DNA from: Anisakis pegreffii
Taxonomy: Eukaryota > Nematoda > Chromadorea > Rhabditida > Anisakidae
Reading direction: 5' to 3'
Assembly (NCBI GenBank): GCA_035041965.1
Contig: JAPYMA010003040.1
Location: 62,001-126,000, forward strand
DNA: 64,000 bases
Part shown: positions 1 through 12,668 of the stretch, in pieces
How positions within the stretch are numbered: position 1 is the stretch's first letter
Layout: every line of letters starts with the position of its first letter
The notes under the pieces: model-generated
Told to the model about the DNA's origin: nothing
The model's input: only the letters and a program-made list of their open reading frames with translations
Databases searched by the model: none
Translations under genes and position numbers: made by a program

Positions 1-207
1 AATGCTACATGATTTCTTTGAGCAGACAGATGAGGTCCGTGAAAATTAGACGCAAAAAAAGATTAAAATCAGATGCAGCGAAAAATAGTCACTGTATCAA
101 ACACTACTAATAATCAAGATAGGATTTGTATCAACGAATGCTCGTGCTCAATCTGTTTCGATCGAATCGATAAGCTTCGCTTGCAACTATATGAAAAGTA
201 GACTTAC

Positions 208-507
208 CCTGAAGAATAGCATTTGTAGATTCCATCTGAATATTCGAAAGAATTGACAGAAGACGAGTCTCACCTGAAATAATTACATTGTTATATGGTA
301 TTTCGTTTTCAATAATGTATTATGCGATACCACTTGTTGTATATGCATCATGCCAACTGTTACATTGTTATCGCAGTCGTAATATGAGTCTGCCCACTGG
401 AATGAAGTTGATGAGTGTTGGCTATCTGCTTGAAAAAGGATATGGGGCGTCTCGGAAAATGTCGATGAAAAGGAGCCCGATTTCTCAAGAATATCTTTCG
501 AAACCAT
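208..507 (-). CDS. Candidate 5' part of an unrecognised gene, cut by the left window edge
   Basis: The model has two exons on the minus strand. Exon 1 runs 507 down to 364, with an ATG at 507 and a 48-codon serine-rich frame. Exon 2 runs 268 down to 208 and is followed by a perfect GTAAGT donor, leaving phase 1. The acceptor of exon 2 is ambiguous: TTTCAG ending at 274 would put the frame out of phase, while the AG five bases later keeps it open. Anything further lies beyond position 1 or was not found. No domain, signal peptide or membrane segment is recognisable. The plus-strand frame over the same bases looks like a shadow. It rests mainly on the strong donor and an acidic, polar composition, so it could be chance. 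Confidence 0.25.
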
Positions 508-2821
508 TCTTTTAGGTTCAGCTCTCACTACTCCTGCACCTTCTTCTTATATACCTCATACACCGCATAAAGGTGATATTCACTTGGATACTAGATCAAC
601 AGTGCTATGAAATTTTGATGATGCGTTGACCAACTTTGCAAATCTTATCAGTGCATTCAGTATGAAGAGAACTTTTCAGAATTCCGACTCGTTATTTTTA
701 CGATATTGTGTGATATTACATTTTGATATATGGCACATTCGTAGTTGTAAGAATGTTTTGAGAATTTGTCAAAAGAAAAAAATTCAATGTAAAAATTTTA
801 ATGTAGAACAGGAGAAATTTTTGTGCTGTGTTCTTAGAACGCCATTCACTAACGATGGGCATTATATACACACATCTGCGATATGAACTGAGAAAGCTCA
901 ATAAACAAGAATCCTTCGTCAATAGCTTTCGAAAGTGTTTTGTGGTTAACGGAAACGAACATAAAAATTGTCCACCTGTGCATTAATTAAAGGACCATCA
1001 AATTCATCACATTTTGTAAGTTTGCATAATTTTCATTTGCACTATTATTCTTCACTCCTTTCTGCTCAAAGCACTTCTCCCCTTCAGTTATCAAAGCAAT
1101 ACAATACGAAGCAAACACAGATTCCATAAGCAACTCCATTAATTATGCAAAAAACATTATGCCTGCCTATTGTTGCATTGTTATACACTCATTATAATAC
1201 TTCCAAAGGAGACTCGATCATGCAATAAGTTCGCAACACCGTGCGACGAGAAAAAATGCTGCCATCATCAACATATAAGGACATGCACAGTCAGCATATT
1301 TTTTACGTGGCTCCAGCATATGCCTGCTGAGAGGACAGCAACAAGTGTGCTAATTTATGGTATGCGATCGAGATGACGTGTCATCTTTCATTCGAGACTT
1401 TCTCAGTCCTTTTTATTTGAATGTGCAACGCAACGCGATGTGTTGCTCGTGTGATATTTCATTGTGATTGATCGTATCATATCGTTGATGCCGCATGTGC
1501 TCATATCAGCATGCATTGTATTTTTATTGATGCGATGAATATACTAATTTAAATGACTGCTTAGAAGTAGTAAGGCCTTCTTAATAAGTACCTTGAAGTT
1601 TCGTTCGATTTGGTTGATCAGAAAGAGGTGTCGGCATTAATGGGTTAATCAAGACTTCATCAGTATAGTTTACTACGTCATATTTTAATAGAATATTACT
1701 TTTTTGAGGCATCTGAGAAAAAATTAGGTATTGTGAATGAAAAGGTTAGGCACCGTGATGATTAAATACATCTCAAATACAACTACGAAATGGATATTCG
1801 TCAAAACAGGTTGCATCTAGGTACAGAAAATGCCCACTATAAAATTTATGAAACACTGAATATGCTAGTAACTGGGATAAGATGAGCAATGCTTTTTGAT
1901 CATTTGAAATGAGATCCTCCTGTCACAAACTGAACAACTGAGTAGGTGGCTGAACATCCCATTCTGAACAAACAGAACACAACAGAACAGTTCGAGAAGG
2001 ATTATGCAAAGGACGAAAGGCAGTGTGCATACTTCACGTATTTCCATCCGTTGATTTATCCCGCAAATTATACTTTACTTTGGGTTTCACTTTATTTCAA
2101 CTCAGCAAAGATAAAGAAAAGGTGAAGAAATTGAGCACGAACAGAGCAAGGTAAAGTAAATCTTGGAAATATTGACAGTGAGGTTCTGTAAGAAATTTTT
2201 AGGATGTAAGCAGCAAATTCAGTGAATTTCAAGAAACGGGAGTCGACATAAAGTAAGAATGGAAAATTTTCTTCAACTTTGAATTGAACTAATAACCCTG
2301 CCACCCACTGCTGATGATCAATTTTGGACCTTTTATTGTTGCACTTTCATGCTATGTTCCAGGGGAGTTCGTTCAATTTGTGAGAATTTTGTTCGAAAAT
2401 AAGATGAATTTTTAAAGTTGTTTATTTATTTGCTGGATTCGTATAGATACAAGTATTCTGAAAATGGCATATAGTACATATGGAAGTATGTATGTGCACT
2501 GGAAAGGATTTATCTATTACAAATCACTTTGGAAATGCATAAATTTGATTACTCCTAATCAATGTTCTGCTCAGTGCGAACATCTGAACAGATGACAATA
2601 AATGCTTTGTGTTGAAACTCTGGAATCTCTTCGAAAATAAACCTCTTTAACTGTTCGTTGATTGCTCCACAATAAGTGCACTAGGATTGTGAAACAATTT
2701 CATGATTTATCACCACCGTCGCCGTGTATAATGACTATGCATGTGTGTGTGTTTTCATGAGATATTCATACTAGTTTTGCAGTACTGAAACTGAGTGGTT
2801 ACGCTGTTTAGCAGGCTAATT
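508..2821. other. No supported gene
   Basis: I found only short open frames with composition typical of random AT-rich sequence. No convincing exon, repeat or RNA gene is visible. Confidence 0.4.
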
Positions 2822-5021
2822 TCACACCATTTCAGAGTGAGCTGAAATCATTGCATAGGCCATGAGCGAAGAAGCGAAATTTATTGGAAGGAGTTGGATG
2901 AATTGATGAAGTATACAGTGGTGAGATAAAACGCATTCGCACTCACCCGTATGTATTTTGACGTATGGTAATTTACGAACGTCATTCACGAGGCCGTCCA
3001 GAATAATGAGAGCAAGAATGTTCGCCTGATTACAGCCATCATGAGTTTCGGCAAACCATCTTTCATATAAGATCGACGCATATATCTGCGATGAAACCGA
3101 TTGATAATTAATCAATTAAACGGAATAGAAGTTATTATCGAAACGTTTGTTTTTGAATGAGATATGACAGTTTACAGCAACTCAAAAGAATTACGAAAAG
3201 AATTGTCCGAATGTGTTGAAGAGCAAATGTTTCTTTAATTCAATGCAAAAAAAAACTGAAGACAGCCATTATCACAATCATGAACCTAATGAAATTTGTG
3301 ATGAAATAACAAAAAAAAAAACAACTGTAATATTCAATAATTACACCAACAAAGTAATTTGATTAATTGCGTTCGTTCGGCAAAAACTGTGTGTTTGTGA
3401 CAGCAACAAACGAATCTCATCAATGAGTGTGGAAAACAAGTGAATGTAACAATCATTGAGCATACTTTGGTGAACACTTTAACGCTCGAAACGAACTTCT
3501 CGACTCGTTCCACATCCATTCTGATGCATTCATCTTCAAAAAGGCATCCGTATTCATTTCTGTTTCGATAAACAGCATCAACACTGCTCGGTGGTGACAA
3601 CTGACGAACTGCAATCAACTTCTGTGAACTTCAGAAAACACGAACAGAACTTCATTCTTTCTTGTCGGGTCTACATTATATATATGTTGAACATCGGTTT
3701 TCATATTCATTTCAAATTTTGTTTAAAAAATCATCTTATTTTTGGAAGAAATCAAAGAAAATAAATACAATTCAATAGCTTTGAATGAATTCATAGAAAA
3801 AGAAATTATTTTTTTGCAACAAGCTAACTTCATAAAATTATCAGTTTGTTAAAAGGATGATAAACATTGTAAAAAATAAAATGAAGTTGCATATCTGACC
3901 GATGACAACACCTAACGATATGGATGAATTGGTTGAAAATATGGCTTTGTGTTTATTGAACGCATGATTTATCGCAGCTGAACCAGAATGACTGAGCTGT
4001 TGATGCAAATCGCACAAAAATGGTAATCTCGGAAACACGGTGCAATATGAATGAAACTGAAATTTCACCATTTGTTGATGAGATTTCTATTCAGCGTTGG
4101 ATCTTTTTTTGAGCAGACGTTTTCCTCAAACATAACCGTGGAGTACTTTTCAGAACATTGATATGATATGCCGAGATTGTTCACAAAATTGTTCACCGTA
4201 TTCTCATACTCTACGCTGTTTTAACTGAATCGAATTTTCTAAAACAAATCCTAGCATGGTAAAGCTCAACAGTAAAGCTCTAGCTACTCTTCACTTTCGT
4301 GGAACAACCCATGAAGTATGTGAGATAGATCTCCAATAATGTTAAAAATCTTCACGAAAGTAACTGTAAATGCATTTACTAAGAATTAGTACTCAACAGT
4401 TGACTGCTAAGATGCTGTATCACTGATCATTGTATGCAGTCAACCGTTCTAAACAGTTGAATAATTTGTGGCATTAGCGAATTTTTATCGATAATTTGTC
4501 TTGGATTCTGAATATCAATTTATCAAATTCACTTATATGGACCTTTTCAGCTCTCCACTTCGAGCAACTATTTGGTCCTTTGTCTATCATTCCGAGTAAG
4601 TATGCGGACATATTTGAAAACCCTCTTCTCAGATTTTACTTTGATAGATTAGAATGGTAGTCAAAACAGCTCTAGGATCGTTGAACAATGAAAAAATTCC
4701 AAATTCAGCAGGGCTTGCAGCTTTTATCAATGATGAATAAAGTTGGCTTAACGATGATAAAATGTTATCAATTATTAATAACATACAGGTATACGCTCAA
4801 AATGGTTTCTGATTGTTAAATGAATGAAAGAATATATCTACCTGTTACAGTGAATATAAATACATGAATACCTGAATGGGCTGATGTATCGGTGATGGGA
4901 ACGTGCAAGGTGTGAAGAACGGCGGATACGGCGTTTGTGAACCAACAATGCAGACAACTTGCCATGTTAAAGCACATAAGGCGAAGAATACATTATTAAA
5001 AAATGAGAAAATAGTCCTCAT
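2822..5021 (-). CDS. Candidate six-exon gene, protein of about 219 residues with a hydrophobic N-terminus; function unknown
   Basis: Exons on the minus strand are 5021-4872, 4507-4445, 4056-3912, 3608-3466, 3085-2947 and 2841-2822 (stop). The phases 0, 0, 1, 0, 1 agree at every junction. Acceptors are of the TTTCAG, TTGCAG or TCGCAG type, and the donors include GTGAGT, GTATGC and GTATTC. Residues 6-27 are hydrophobic and could be a signal peptide or a membrane anchor. The rest is soluble-looking, with six cysteines after the hydrophobic stretch (in TPC, SYC, FLC, YGC, DEC and DGC contexts), which suits a secreted or lumenal protein. The start is uncertain: the frame stays open upstream of the ATG, and a segment with a GTGAGT donor at 5256-5191 could be an earlier exon, which would turn the signal peptide into an internal membrane helix. 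The last exon is only 20 bases and is the weakest part. I recognise no family. Confidence 0.4.
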
Positions 5022-6972
5022 TTTGTTGTGATTCACTTGAGGAAGTAATGCGAATTTTCTTCCAATCGTATCAACTTGCTCGAATTTTCCATTTTCCGAA
5101 TGCTATCTGCAATTGCCTAAATTTTGTTTGGATTTAGACGAGAAAAATTCTATCAGATGGACGACGCTCCAATCTTAACGCAAAACTCACAATAAAGTAT
5201 TCCGCAAAAAATGAGTAAACGTATCGAAATTGACGTCGTTCTGCCAGAAGGCAACTGTGTGGTGGGAAAATGATGCAAAAGTGACGTGATGTCATATGAT
5301 ATTCAATAGATATCATATGATTCAATCCTATTAAATTGGTTAGCTGAGGATGAAGGAACGATTTGTTAGGCGAGGAAGGATGCCTCTGTGAGTGATAGTA
5401 CACTAGAGCATTCCATTTTTCTCATTGTGCAAAAGGAGATAGCTGAAAAAGTTGAAAAAAACTTGAGTCACAATCAGCGAAAATTATTGGTGCTGAAAGA
5501 TATGAGATTCATCAGTCAGAAGTTTTTCTGACGATACAAAGTAGCTCAAGTTGTATTTGCTTAAAAGCGTCACTTCCAAATGCTGGAGCTTCATCGTTTC
5601 CAGTTTTACCCAGGTTCACAAGTACAATTATACTCGAGTTCAAGTTGGCTGAAGCTTGTGCATGTTTTAGCTGAGACTTTCACTGAGGCTTGCGTATGCT
5701 CAGCTTAAGCCAAGATGTAACAGTAGCACTCCTGTATGCGTGCAAGTCCATTGCTAGACATTGAAATTTTTCGCTTCGCATTTGACAACTCAACTTTCGT
5801 CACCCACTTTTCGTTATCGAGAATGATTGACCATGACAATGCGCACAGAGGTCGTCTACCGCATGTAATCTAAAGTAATCCAAACGTACAAGAATAACTT
5901 GTCCATTACAAAATTCAATTAAATGAAATACTGAATGGAATATGTGAATTATCAAGAATATGACCATTCGCATTACAAATACTTTTTAAACAGTACACAA
6001 AAATCAGTTGGAATATTGGACTGAACGGTGGCTTTAAATCGACTTCTTTTCGCTATCGAGGATATAACTTTTTGTTTTTCGCGAGTGAGAGATGATGGCG
6101 TTAAGGTTGAATGAGCAAGCTGGAGGCAGGGTTTGCAATAAAAAGAACTGTTTATTCGTCATTCTGAAGCATTTATTAACATTTAATCTATGCGCTTGAA
6201 CGCTGAAGTGCAAACCTTTTAGTCACTTAAAACATGATTTCTGATGATGGATGTGCAGTGAAACGAATGCTGTCGCATTATTACCGCTTAAAGTCTCATG
6301 CTACTGTGAGAATCGGGCAAAATAAGTGTATTCGATAAGTTAACTGCTCTCTTCACAGAAGTGACGTTTGATTTTGAACTGACTCGTAGAACATAACTTA
6401 TGACAAGAATGTTACAAACCTCAAAACTCTACCATAAAAAACATCATAGAGAATTCGTCGAATGAAAAAAATATCAATATATCAGAATTCATCCAAAATA
6501 TTTCCGTTCTTAGCAATTTCACACTAATTTGCTGTCCTGATAATATCTCTACTGCAAATGTCAGTTTATCCTGTTAAGCCATAACGATACTTGAATCAGA
6601 CAAATCTCGTTTCATTAGAAATAGACGTTCACTTAGCAATCAAACAAATCAAACTAACTATAAGCAAAACACAATAAAAATCACCATTCAATAATCGCGG
6701 AAAACGTAATACTTCTCTTAAATACACCGAAACATCAGCCACATTCATTCATCGCTATTGAATGAATGTTGGTGGTTGGATAGCTGCGAGTGTTAGCCTT
6801 GAATAATGACTATATATGCTCAAAAAGGTCCATCCGTGCATCTATGTAGACATCATCACGCATCGATATGAACGTCGTCATCTTGAGAGACAATCATCAG
6901 AATTTTGCAATTTTTCTCCTTTATTGTTTCACTGAACAACTCTTTTTTATTGTTTTACTGAGCATATTACAG
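5022..6972. other. No firm gene; possible upstream exon and degenerate repeat
   Basis: A minus-strand segment 5256-5191 lies between an ACACAG acceptor and a GTGAGT donor. It is open in all three frames, so it cannot be assigned. At about 5635-5715 there are loosely repeated GCTTnnGCTGAG-like words similar to the 24-bp repeat at 9710-9829. Otherwise I see nothing. Confidence 0.3.
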
Positions 6973-6994
6973 CTGAAAACTTTTCGTGATCTCA

Positions 6995-9900
6995 ATGCCG
7001 GCAATCTTTGTTCATTCGCCAGCACTACCGACGACGATAAACGGCTTAATGAATGAGGAGAGCACTTCGAAAGTATGCTTAAAATCATAACCGTAAATCA
7101 GGAAAACTTTATCCTACTATCAATCAAATTAGTTCTGCTGAACATAAGAGAAATCGTCGCGATCGTTTTTTGGCTGACTGGAAAGATCAATAAGTCATCG
7201 GAAAATATTCAATAATGTGACATCAAGATAGAAAAAATACATTTGCTGAACAACAGAAGTGATACAGTTCATTGATGAATTGCTAGCTTTTAGTGGCCTT
7301 TTGAGTGATTTGTACAGTTCTGATATCCAGCAGACATTTATGCGGACGCAAGTAAAACTTGTTGGTTTGCTTTCAGTTCTGCAACGCTGTGGATAATCAA
7401 TATTCCGAAAGTGCCCTCAGGCGATGAACTTTGGACTGGTTATTGGATTTTGAAATTGGCTAGCCTAATAACGAGAAATTTTTTTGCGAGCCACAGCACT
7501 ATTCGCTATTGAATGAATGCTGGTGAATGCATTTGCGCATGAAAAGTAATAGGGAAAATAATGACAGTACAGGGCACAACTCGTCCAGTGAAATCATCTT
7601 ATGGACTGAAATCAATGAAACTCTCCAGAATTCCGACAGTCGAATAGCTGTGTCCGATGGCGACTGCTTTCGTGAACATAAGCGTGCAGTGATGAGCGGC
7701 GTTCAGATCAAAAGACAACTGACAAACACGGATGACAACTTACTTAGTTTATGTGACCATAAAATGAGAGGATAATTGATTCGAACAGGTCATTAATAGG
7801 ATAGTAATCGGTATGAAACTCGGCCAGAAAACAACAACAACATGCGTCATGATGATCATGCTATGTGTCGATGACAAATTCTTACTTATCACAAAACTAC
7901 ACTCCATATCAGAGTTTGACAGCCAATCAGTATGAATTTGAACTGGTTAGCTTCGAGTGCAAAAGATCTTTGGGCAATTAACATAAGACTGATGAATGAA
8001 TATAAATGTAAACCATCGCAAAAATTAACGGTTATGTGGTGAGAATGCAATTAAGTCACACTGCTAAGGTTGAAATGAACAATAAAAAGCAATGTGATAC
8101 AAGCAAAATCAATAATAGGGATGAAATGATAGCCTAATATGGGATAAGTTCATCTACCGCATAAAAGACCTTTCGTACAAGCCATTAATGCTTCAAATTA
8201 GTTTGACGAGAACTGAATTGAATTGTGTCCTTTCAATGTATGCATTAATTTTGTCAAATAACAACGAAGCTGGTCGCGATAAATCATTTTGTGATATGAC
8301 GCGATAGGCTTTTGTGGTGCTTTTACTGCATTTCAAACAACAATCTTATTAAAACTCTAGTTGAAATAACTGTAAAACTACTAAAATTGTTCACAAATTG
8401 TTTCTTTCAATATCACACTTTCTTTGCTGATTGCATAAGAATTCAGCAATTTGAACATAACATTGGGAGATCGAGAGTGATACAGATCAATAGTAGGAAT
8501 GAAAGAACATAGATGAAAATGATAAATTTAATTATCTCCCTCCGGAGGGGTGATTCGCGTCTGTTCGATGATGCAGTAGCATAATTAGAAAGAGATAGTC
8601 GCCCAATAAACATAGTTATTACTCATAAATAAGCTAATACTATGTGAGATAAAATAGTCGCGCAAAACGTCCCTTCTACTCGCGTTAATTAAAAAGCGAT
8701 ATTTTTTCGCAGCAAAATAGCTTGTTTTCAGTGGAATGACCGTTAAACAGTTCAGTACAGTCCTCAAACGTTTAATACCTTGTGAAATGAAGAACAACAC
8801 CCATTCGTTAGAAATGCTGCATAAATTAATGTATTGAGCGTTTTCAGTCGTTAAGTGGTCTCGAAGGCGAATTGATCTGGTAATCTCTGCGGATAGATGC
8901 TATCGCGAATCAATGAATAATGAATAACAGCGAAACAAACAATATTCAGCGGTATCATATTTTTTGAAATCTTTCTGCTACTTACAATCCGCATGATTGA
9001 TGTGATGCAATAAGGAAAGTGAATGCTGAACGATAAGCCAAGATTATTAAGGACCTATTGCGAATAAAAGCGTTTAATTGCGAGTGATTGATTCATTTCG
9101 AATATTGCCTTTCTTCTCGACTATGAAACCGTATCGTGTGTCGCCGTCAAATGTCATACATCACTTCGATACCAACATATAGTGAGCTGAACGCTAATGG
9201 CTGAGTGAGCCCTGATGAAATGAATATTCATCGTTCGTAATATCACTATGCCAACAATCTCATTACAACTCCACGTTTGTTCGAATATAAGGGCTTTACA
9301 TCATGTCAGTGCACATCGAATTCTCCGAACAAACCCATCATTAAAATTGAATCTCGCTCATTTTTAATGAACCGTTGAACTGCCTTCGTTAAAAAATGAT
9401 ATGAAACTCTGCATGAAATAACGCAAAACATTTTCTTTCGAGTTCTTTTTCGTCTGTGACTTTAGAACACGGAACAGATGAAAGTCGAAGAGACGATGTG
9501 GGTTCGGTGTCCGTACAGCTGCCTTCGAGAAAACTGCCCGCCAGACAACTGTCCCTGTGCAATTTGTCACTCCTGGGGATAAGTGATCCCGATAACTGCT
9601 TCCCGGTAAATACTTTCCGACAATATCTCCACAGCATTCATGAAACCAGAATATCTTTCGATGCTTATTGTCATTATAACAATCATTATTAATACTATTG
9701 TTATTCGTGTCCTAGGCTCGGGCTTGGGCTCAGTTTAAGGCTGAGATTGAAGTAGATGCTAAGATATAGACTGAGTATGATGCTTAGGCTCTGACGGAAG
9801 TTGATGCTTAGGCTTACACTGAGCTTCACCTCGAGCTCTCGTCCGAACCTTAGGTGAGGCTATAGCTAACCATGAAGAGGAATTCTGTATCTTTGGTTAA

Positions 9901-11948
9901 CTTTGAATTAAATTATCGGGGGCAACTGTCTGAGATAATTATCCGTGGAACAGTTATCCTGTGTAGTTGTCTAGAACCATGAGTTCAGATAAACTTGTTT
10001 CGAATTGCGAAGCAAGTCATTTTCTGAAGCAGTCAGAATTTTTAAAATTCCCCTCAATAATAATACTGATGAAAGTCGCAGTATAATGCACAGAGCTCGA
10101 ATAGCAAAAAGATCCCCGAACCAAGTCTGTCCATCATTCATCCTCAACTATAACAAATACTTTCGAGAGAAACAATAATTATTTAGTTGACAAATGTCAT
10201 AAGATAGACACACGCATGCTTGTGTTGTCGTCACGTTCAGTTGTTGACGCGTTCAGAACCAAATTTGATGAAGGGTTTGGCACGAATGTCTGTCATGTAT
10301 CAGATTCGAGTGGAGTTAAGAAAATTAATCAAAGTAACGTCTCGATGCACTATTAATGCATTAATAATGTCTGAAGAAACGTAAACAAACATAAATTGAA
10401 TACGTATCATAAATAAATCATTTTCGAGTAGAACGCACAAATAATTTCTGATCATAAAATTTGTCGTTCATCCACCCAAACCGAACAAGCGCAACTTCAT
10501 TCGAATGATTAGCGCATTCAAGCAATCTGACTGACTGCGTGAACTTCGAGTTCATTGCCACGATCAATCACAACCACTACTAAATGTGAAATGAAGTTGA
10601 AAACGGATGACGGTTAGCACGGAAAACTGACCAGTCATCACATTAAATGTTAACATTGACAGGAGCATTTTTCTCGCAGCTGAACAAACCTAATTTCGTG
10701 GCCTTAATTAAATGGTTTATTCGGAGAACGATGAAACTAAGTACACAATAAAAAAAACTGAATTTAATTTCACTTTCACAATCTGATTTCAACTCCTTAT
10801 TTTCACTTTCATCCACAGTAAACGAGAAAAACAGCTGAATTTAACTCGGGTGATTAATCGATTAATTTTTCTCCCGAATATATCAAATCATAGATCGGAA
10901 CTGGAGGTTTGACGCAAGTCACTGCTTCGAAAGGAAGTCAGTTCTTTTGGAAGCGTAAAGAACTCGATTAATTCAGTCTCATAAACACTTTCAGATTCGC
11001 TCAGGGTCGATAATGTGGAATTTTGAATATGTAAAGATGTATGGAAATATTACTGAAGATCCTAACTCAAATCTGGCTATTTGTTCGCGTTTAATTTTCG
11101 TCTTTTTTTCAGTAGCAAAGTGCACTTCGTGAACGGCAATGATGTGGTGATGAAGAGATTCAATTTTGAAACTTAGTGCCGTGAAAAACAGGGGAGCTTT
11201 TCAGCTCGGCAACTGTATCTAACGGTTTAACTGAGGATTTATGATGATCACATTTTATCGCAATAACTGACGATGAGTGTTTCTTGTTGGTTGACTCTTT
11301 TTTGCATAAAACCTTCATCGGCTCTTTGCTTTAAATCCAAATATCGAATCTTTTTTTTCTCATAGACGCTGCTCACTAAGTATTGGTATCAAAAGTGCTC
11401 ATCACTGTTTCATTATCACAAATAAACATAGTGTCAGAATTGTTTTGTTTTTTTTGCTGGGATTCTTTCTTTGATCAGAATCAACTTTGCAAGACGATTC
11501 TAAGCATTTAATCAATTTCTGTGGATCAGCGTCCATTTTGGAGATATTCTCACTTTTTGTAACGCAATGCATACATGCGGCAATATCGAGTTAATGAATC
11601 TTATTAAAGTCACACTGAATTGAGGAAGATGATATCACACAGTTGAAATCAGCGCGAAAACGTATTCTGAATCAACGGAAAAATTCTGCCAGCATTTTTT
11701 ACAAATTTTGTCACACAATGTTATCGGAAAAGTCTTCAACAAGTCATAAATCAGAGAATAATAGTGAATTATGGACGAAGGCGAGAACGTCCGAAATGAT
11801 GTCGGAGGATGCGCTGAATGAAGCAAAGCTAACAACGTCGACTGATAAGCGATCGCTACACAATGCAGTTCTATCCTTCGAGACCTCGCCTCATTTTCAG
11901 ACTGACGACTCATTGTTGATCCTTCATTTGACAAGCATATCTACGTAG
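6995..11948 (+). CDS. Candidate eight-exon gene, serine-rich basic protein of about 280 residues; function unknown
   Basis: Exons are 6995-7072, 7268-7351, 8447-8492, 8848-8879, 9310-9373, 9466-9605, 10241-10333 and 11643-11948 (TAG). All seven junctions keep one frame (phases 0, 0, 1, 0, 1, 0, 0). The most convincing exons are 6 (TTTAG acceptor, GTAAAT donor, GC-richer than its surroundings), 7 and the 101-codon last exon, which opens directly after an ACACAG acceptor. An AG at 6971-6972, 22 bases before the ATG, could accept a spliced leader. The protein has no signal peptide or membrane segment. It has basic stretches (for example WSRRR near residue 73 and around residue 180) and a polar, Ser/Thr-rich tail, suggesting a cytoplasmic or nuclear protein. 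I recognise no domain. Exons 3 and 4 are very short and least certain. The minus-strand frame over the last exon is taken as a shadow. Confidence 0.4.
9710..9829 (+). repeat. Degenerate 24-bp tandem repeat, five units
   Basis: Units of 24 bases start at 9710, 9734, 9758, 9782 and 9806. The later units begin GCTTAGGCT or GCTAAG and end in GAT, with a weaker 12-bp sub-period. Several units contain TTAGGC, the nematode telomere hexamer, but there is no run of pure TTAGGC, so an interstitial telomere is not supported. The array lies inside the intron between exons 6 and 7 of the candidate gene at 6995-11948. Confidence 0.6.
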
Positions 11949-12199
11949 CATTTTGCTCATTCCAGTGCAACTGCTCGCCAATGAGAAAAGATGCGCACAT
12001 ATTGGATTTTGATAAAACACGTGTGAGATTTGATGAAGTATTTCGTATCGTTTTTTTCAGATTTCGTGAATTCAAAAACATTTTTTTAGATTTCAAGAAT
12101 CTCAGACAATTTCAGAGACATCGAATGAACTTTGGAACTAGTTCGAAATGATTCTTCGGAAATAACAAAGCAAAAATCAAGTCGATGAACCATAATTTA

Positions 12200-12668
12200 T
12201 TAATAAGAGTCATATAAGTGGCGAAATAATGGCAGTTTCTTTGCTTGAGAACGTTTGTCACACTTCTGTAAAGAGGATCCATTGACAGCTTCTTGTGGCA
12301 CGATCAGACGCAGTCGTGCAAATTCATAAGTATTAATGCTTGCGTTCGGTCGTCGTGAATTTGAATCAGTTATTCTCTGAGCAAATGACTCTGATGTATA
12401 TTTGAAAAAAAAACAAATATCGAAGTATTAGAATGGAAATGATTACTGTCCAATTATTGTCCAATTGATTCTTATACAATTGGATGGGAAAGTACTAGAA
12501 CCGTGAACAATTCCGAAGAAACGCGAATGAGCGAATGAAGAGGAAAGGAAAACCGTTGTGAGGGTTGGCTACATCAATTTAGGATTTCGCATAAGTGTAT
12601 GCGATTTTGATACGCCTCAAACCAACGAACGCTGCTGGCGGTGAATGCCCATAACAGACGGAAGCCAT
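12200..12668 (-). CDS. Candidate two-exon gene, about 81 residues; function unknown
   Basis: Exon 1 (12668-12614) begins with an ATG in good context (CCATGGCT). It lies 10 bases after a T-rich TTTTTTAG that could take a spliced leader, and ends at a GTATCA donor in phase 1. Exon 2 (12390-12200) enters in phase 1 after ATCAG and stays open for 62 residues to TAA. The product is basic and polar, with no signal peptide, membrane helix or recognised motif. It converges on the gene ending at 11948, leaving about 250 bases between the two stops. The rating is moderate to low because exon 2 could be a chance open frame. Confidence 0.3.

Noticed and set aside
4551..4648. Small plus-strand exon pair (TTTTCAG, GTAAGT, CTTCTCAG) inside an intron of the opposite-strand gene
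   Set aside because: It needs a 37-base intron and has no upstream partner. The signals are good but no gene can be built.
6868..7056. Open frame of 62 codons with a hydrophobic segment
   Set aside because: It overlaps in another frame the exon 6995-7072, which links onward in phase. The hydrophobic part lies before the ATTACAG acceptor.
9781..9810. TTAGGC words as an interstitial telomere
   Set aside because: The hexamer is embedded in a 24-bp unit and never runs in tandem by itself.
11635..11934. Minus-strand frame of 99 codons
   Set aside because: It lies opposite the last exon of the better-supported plus-strand gene and is read as its shadow.
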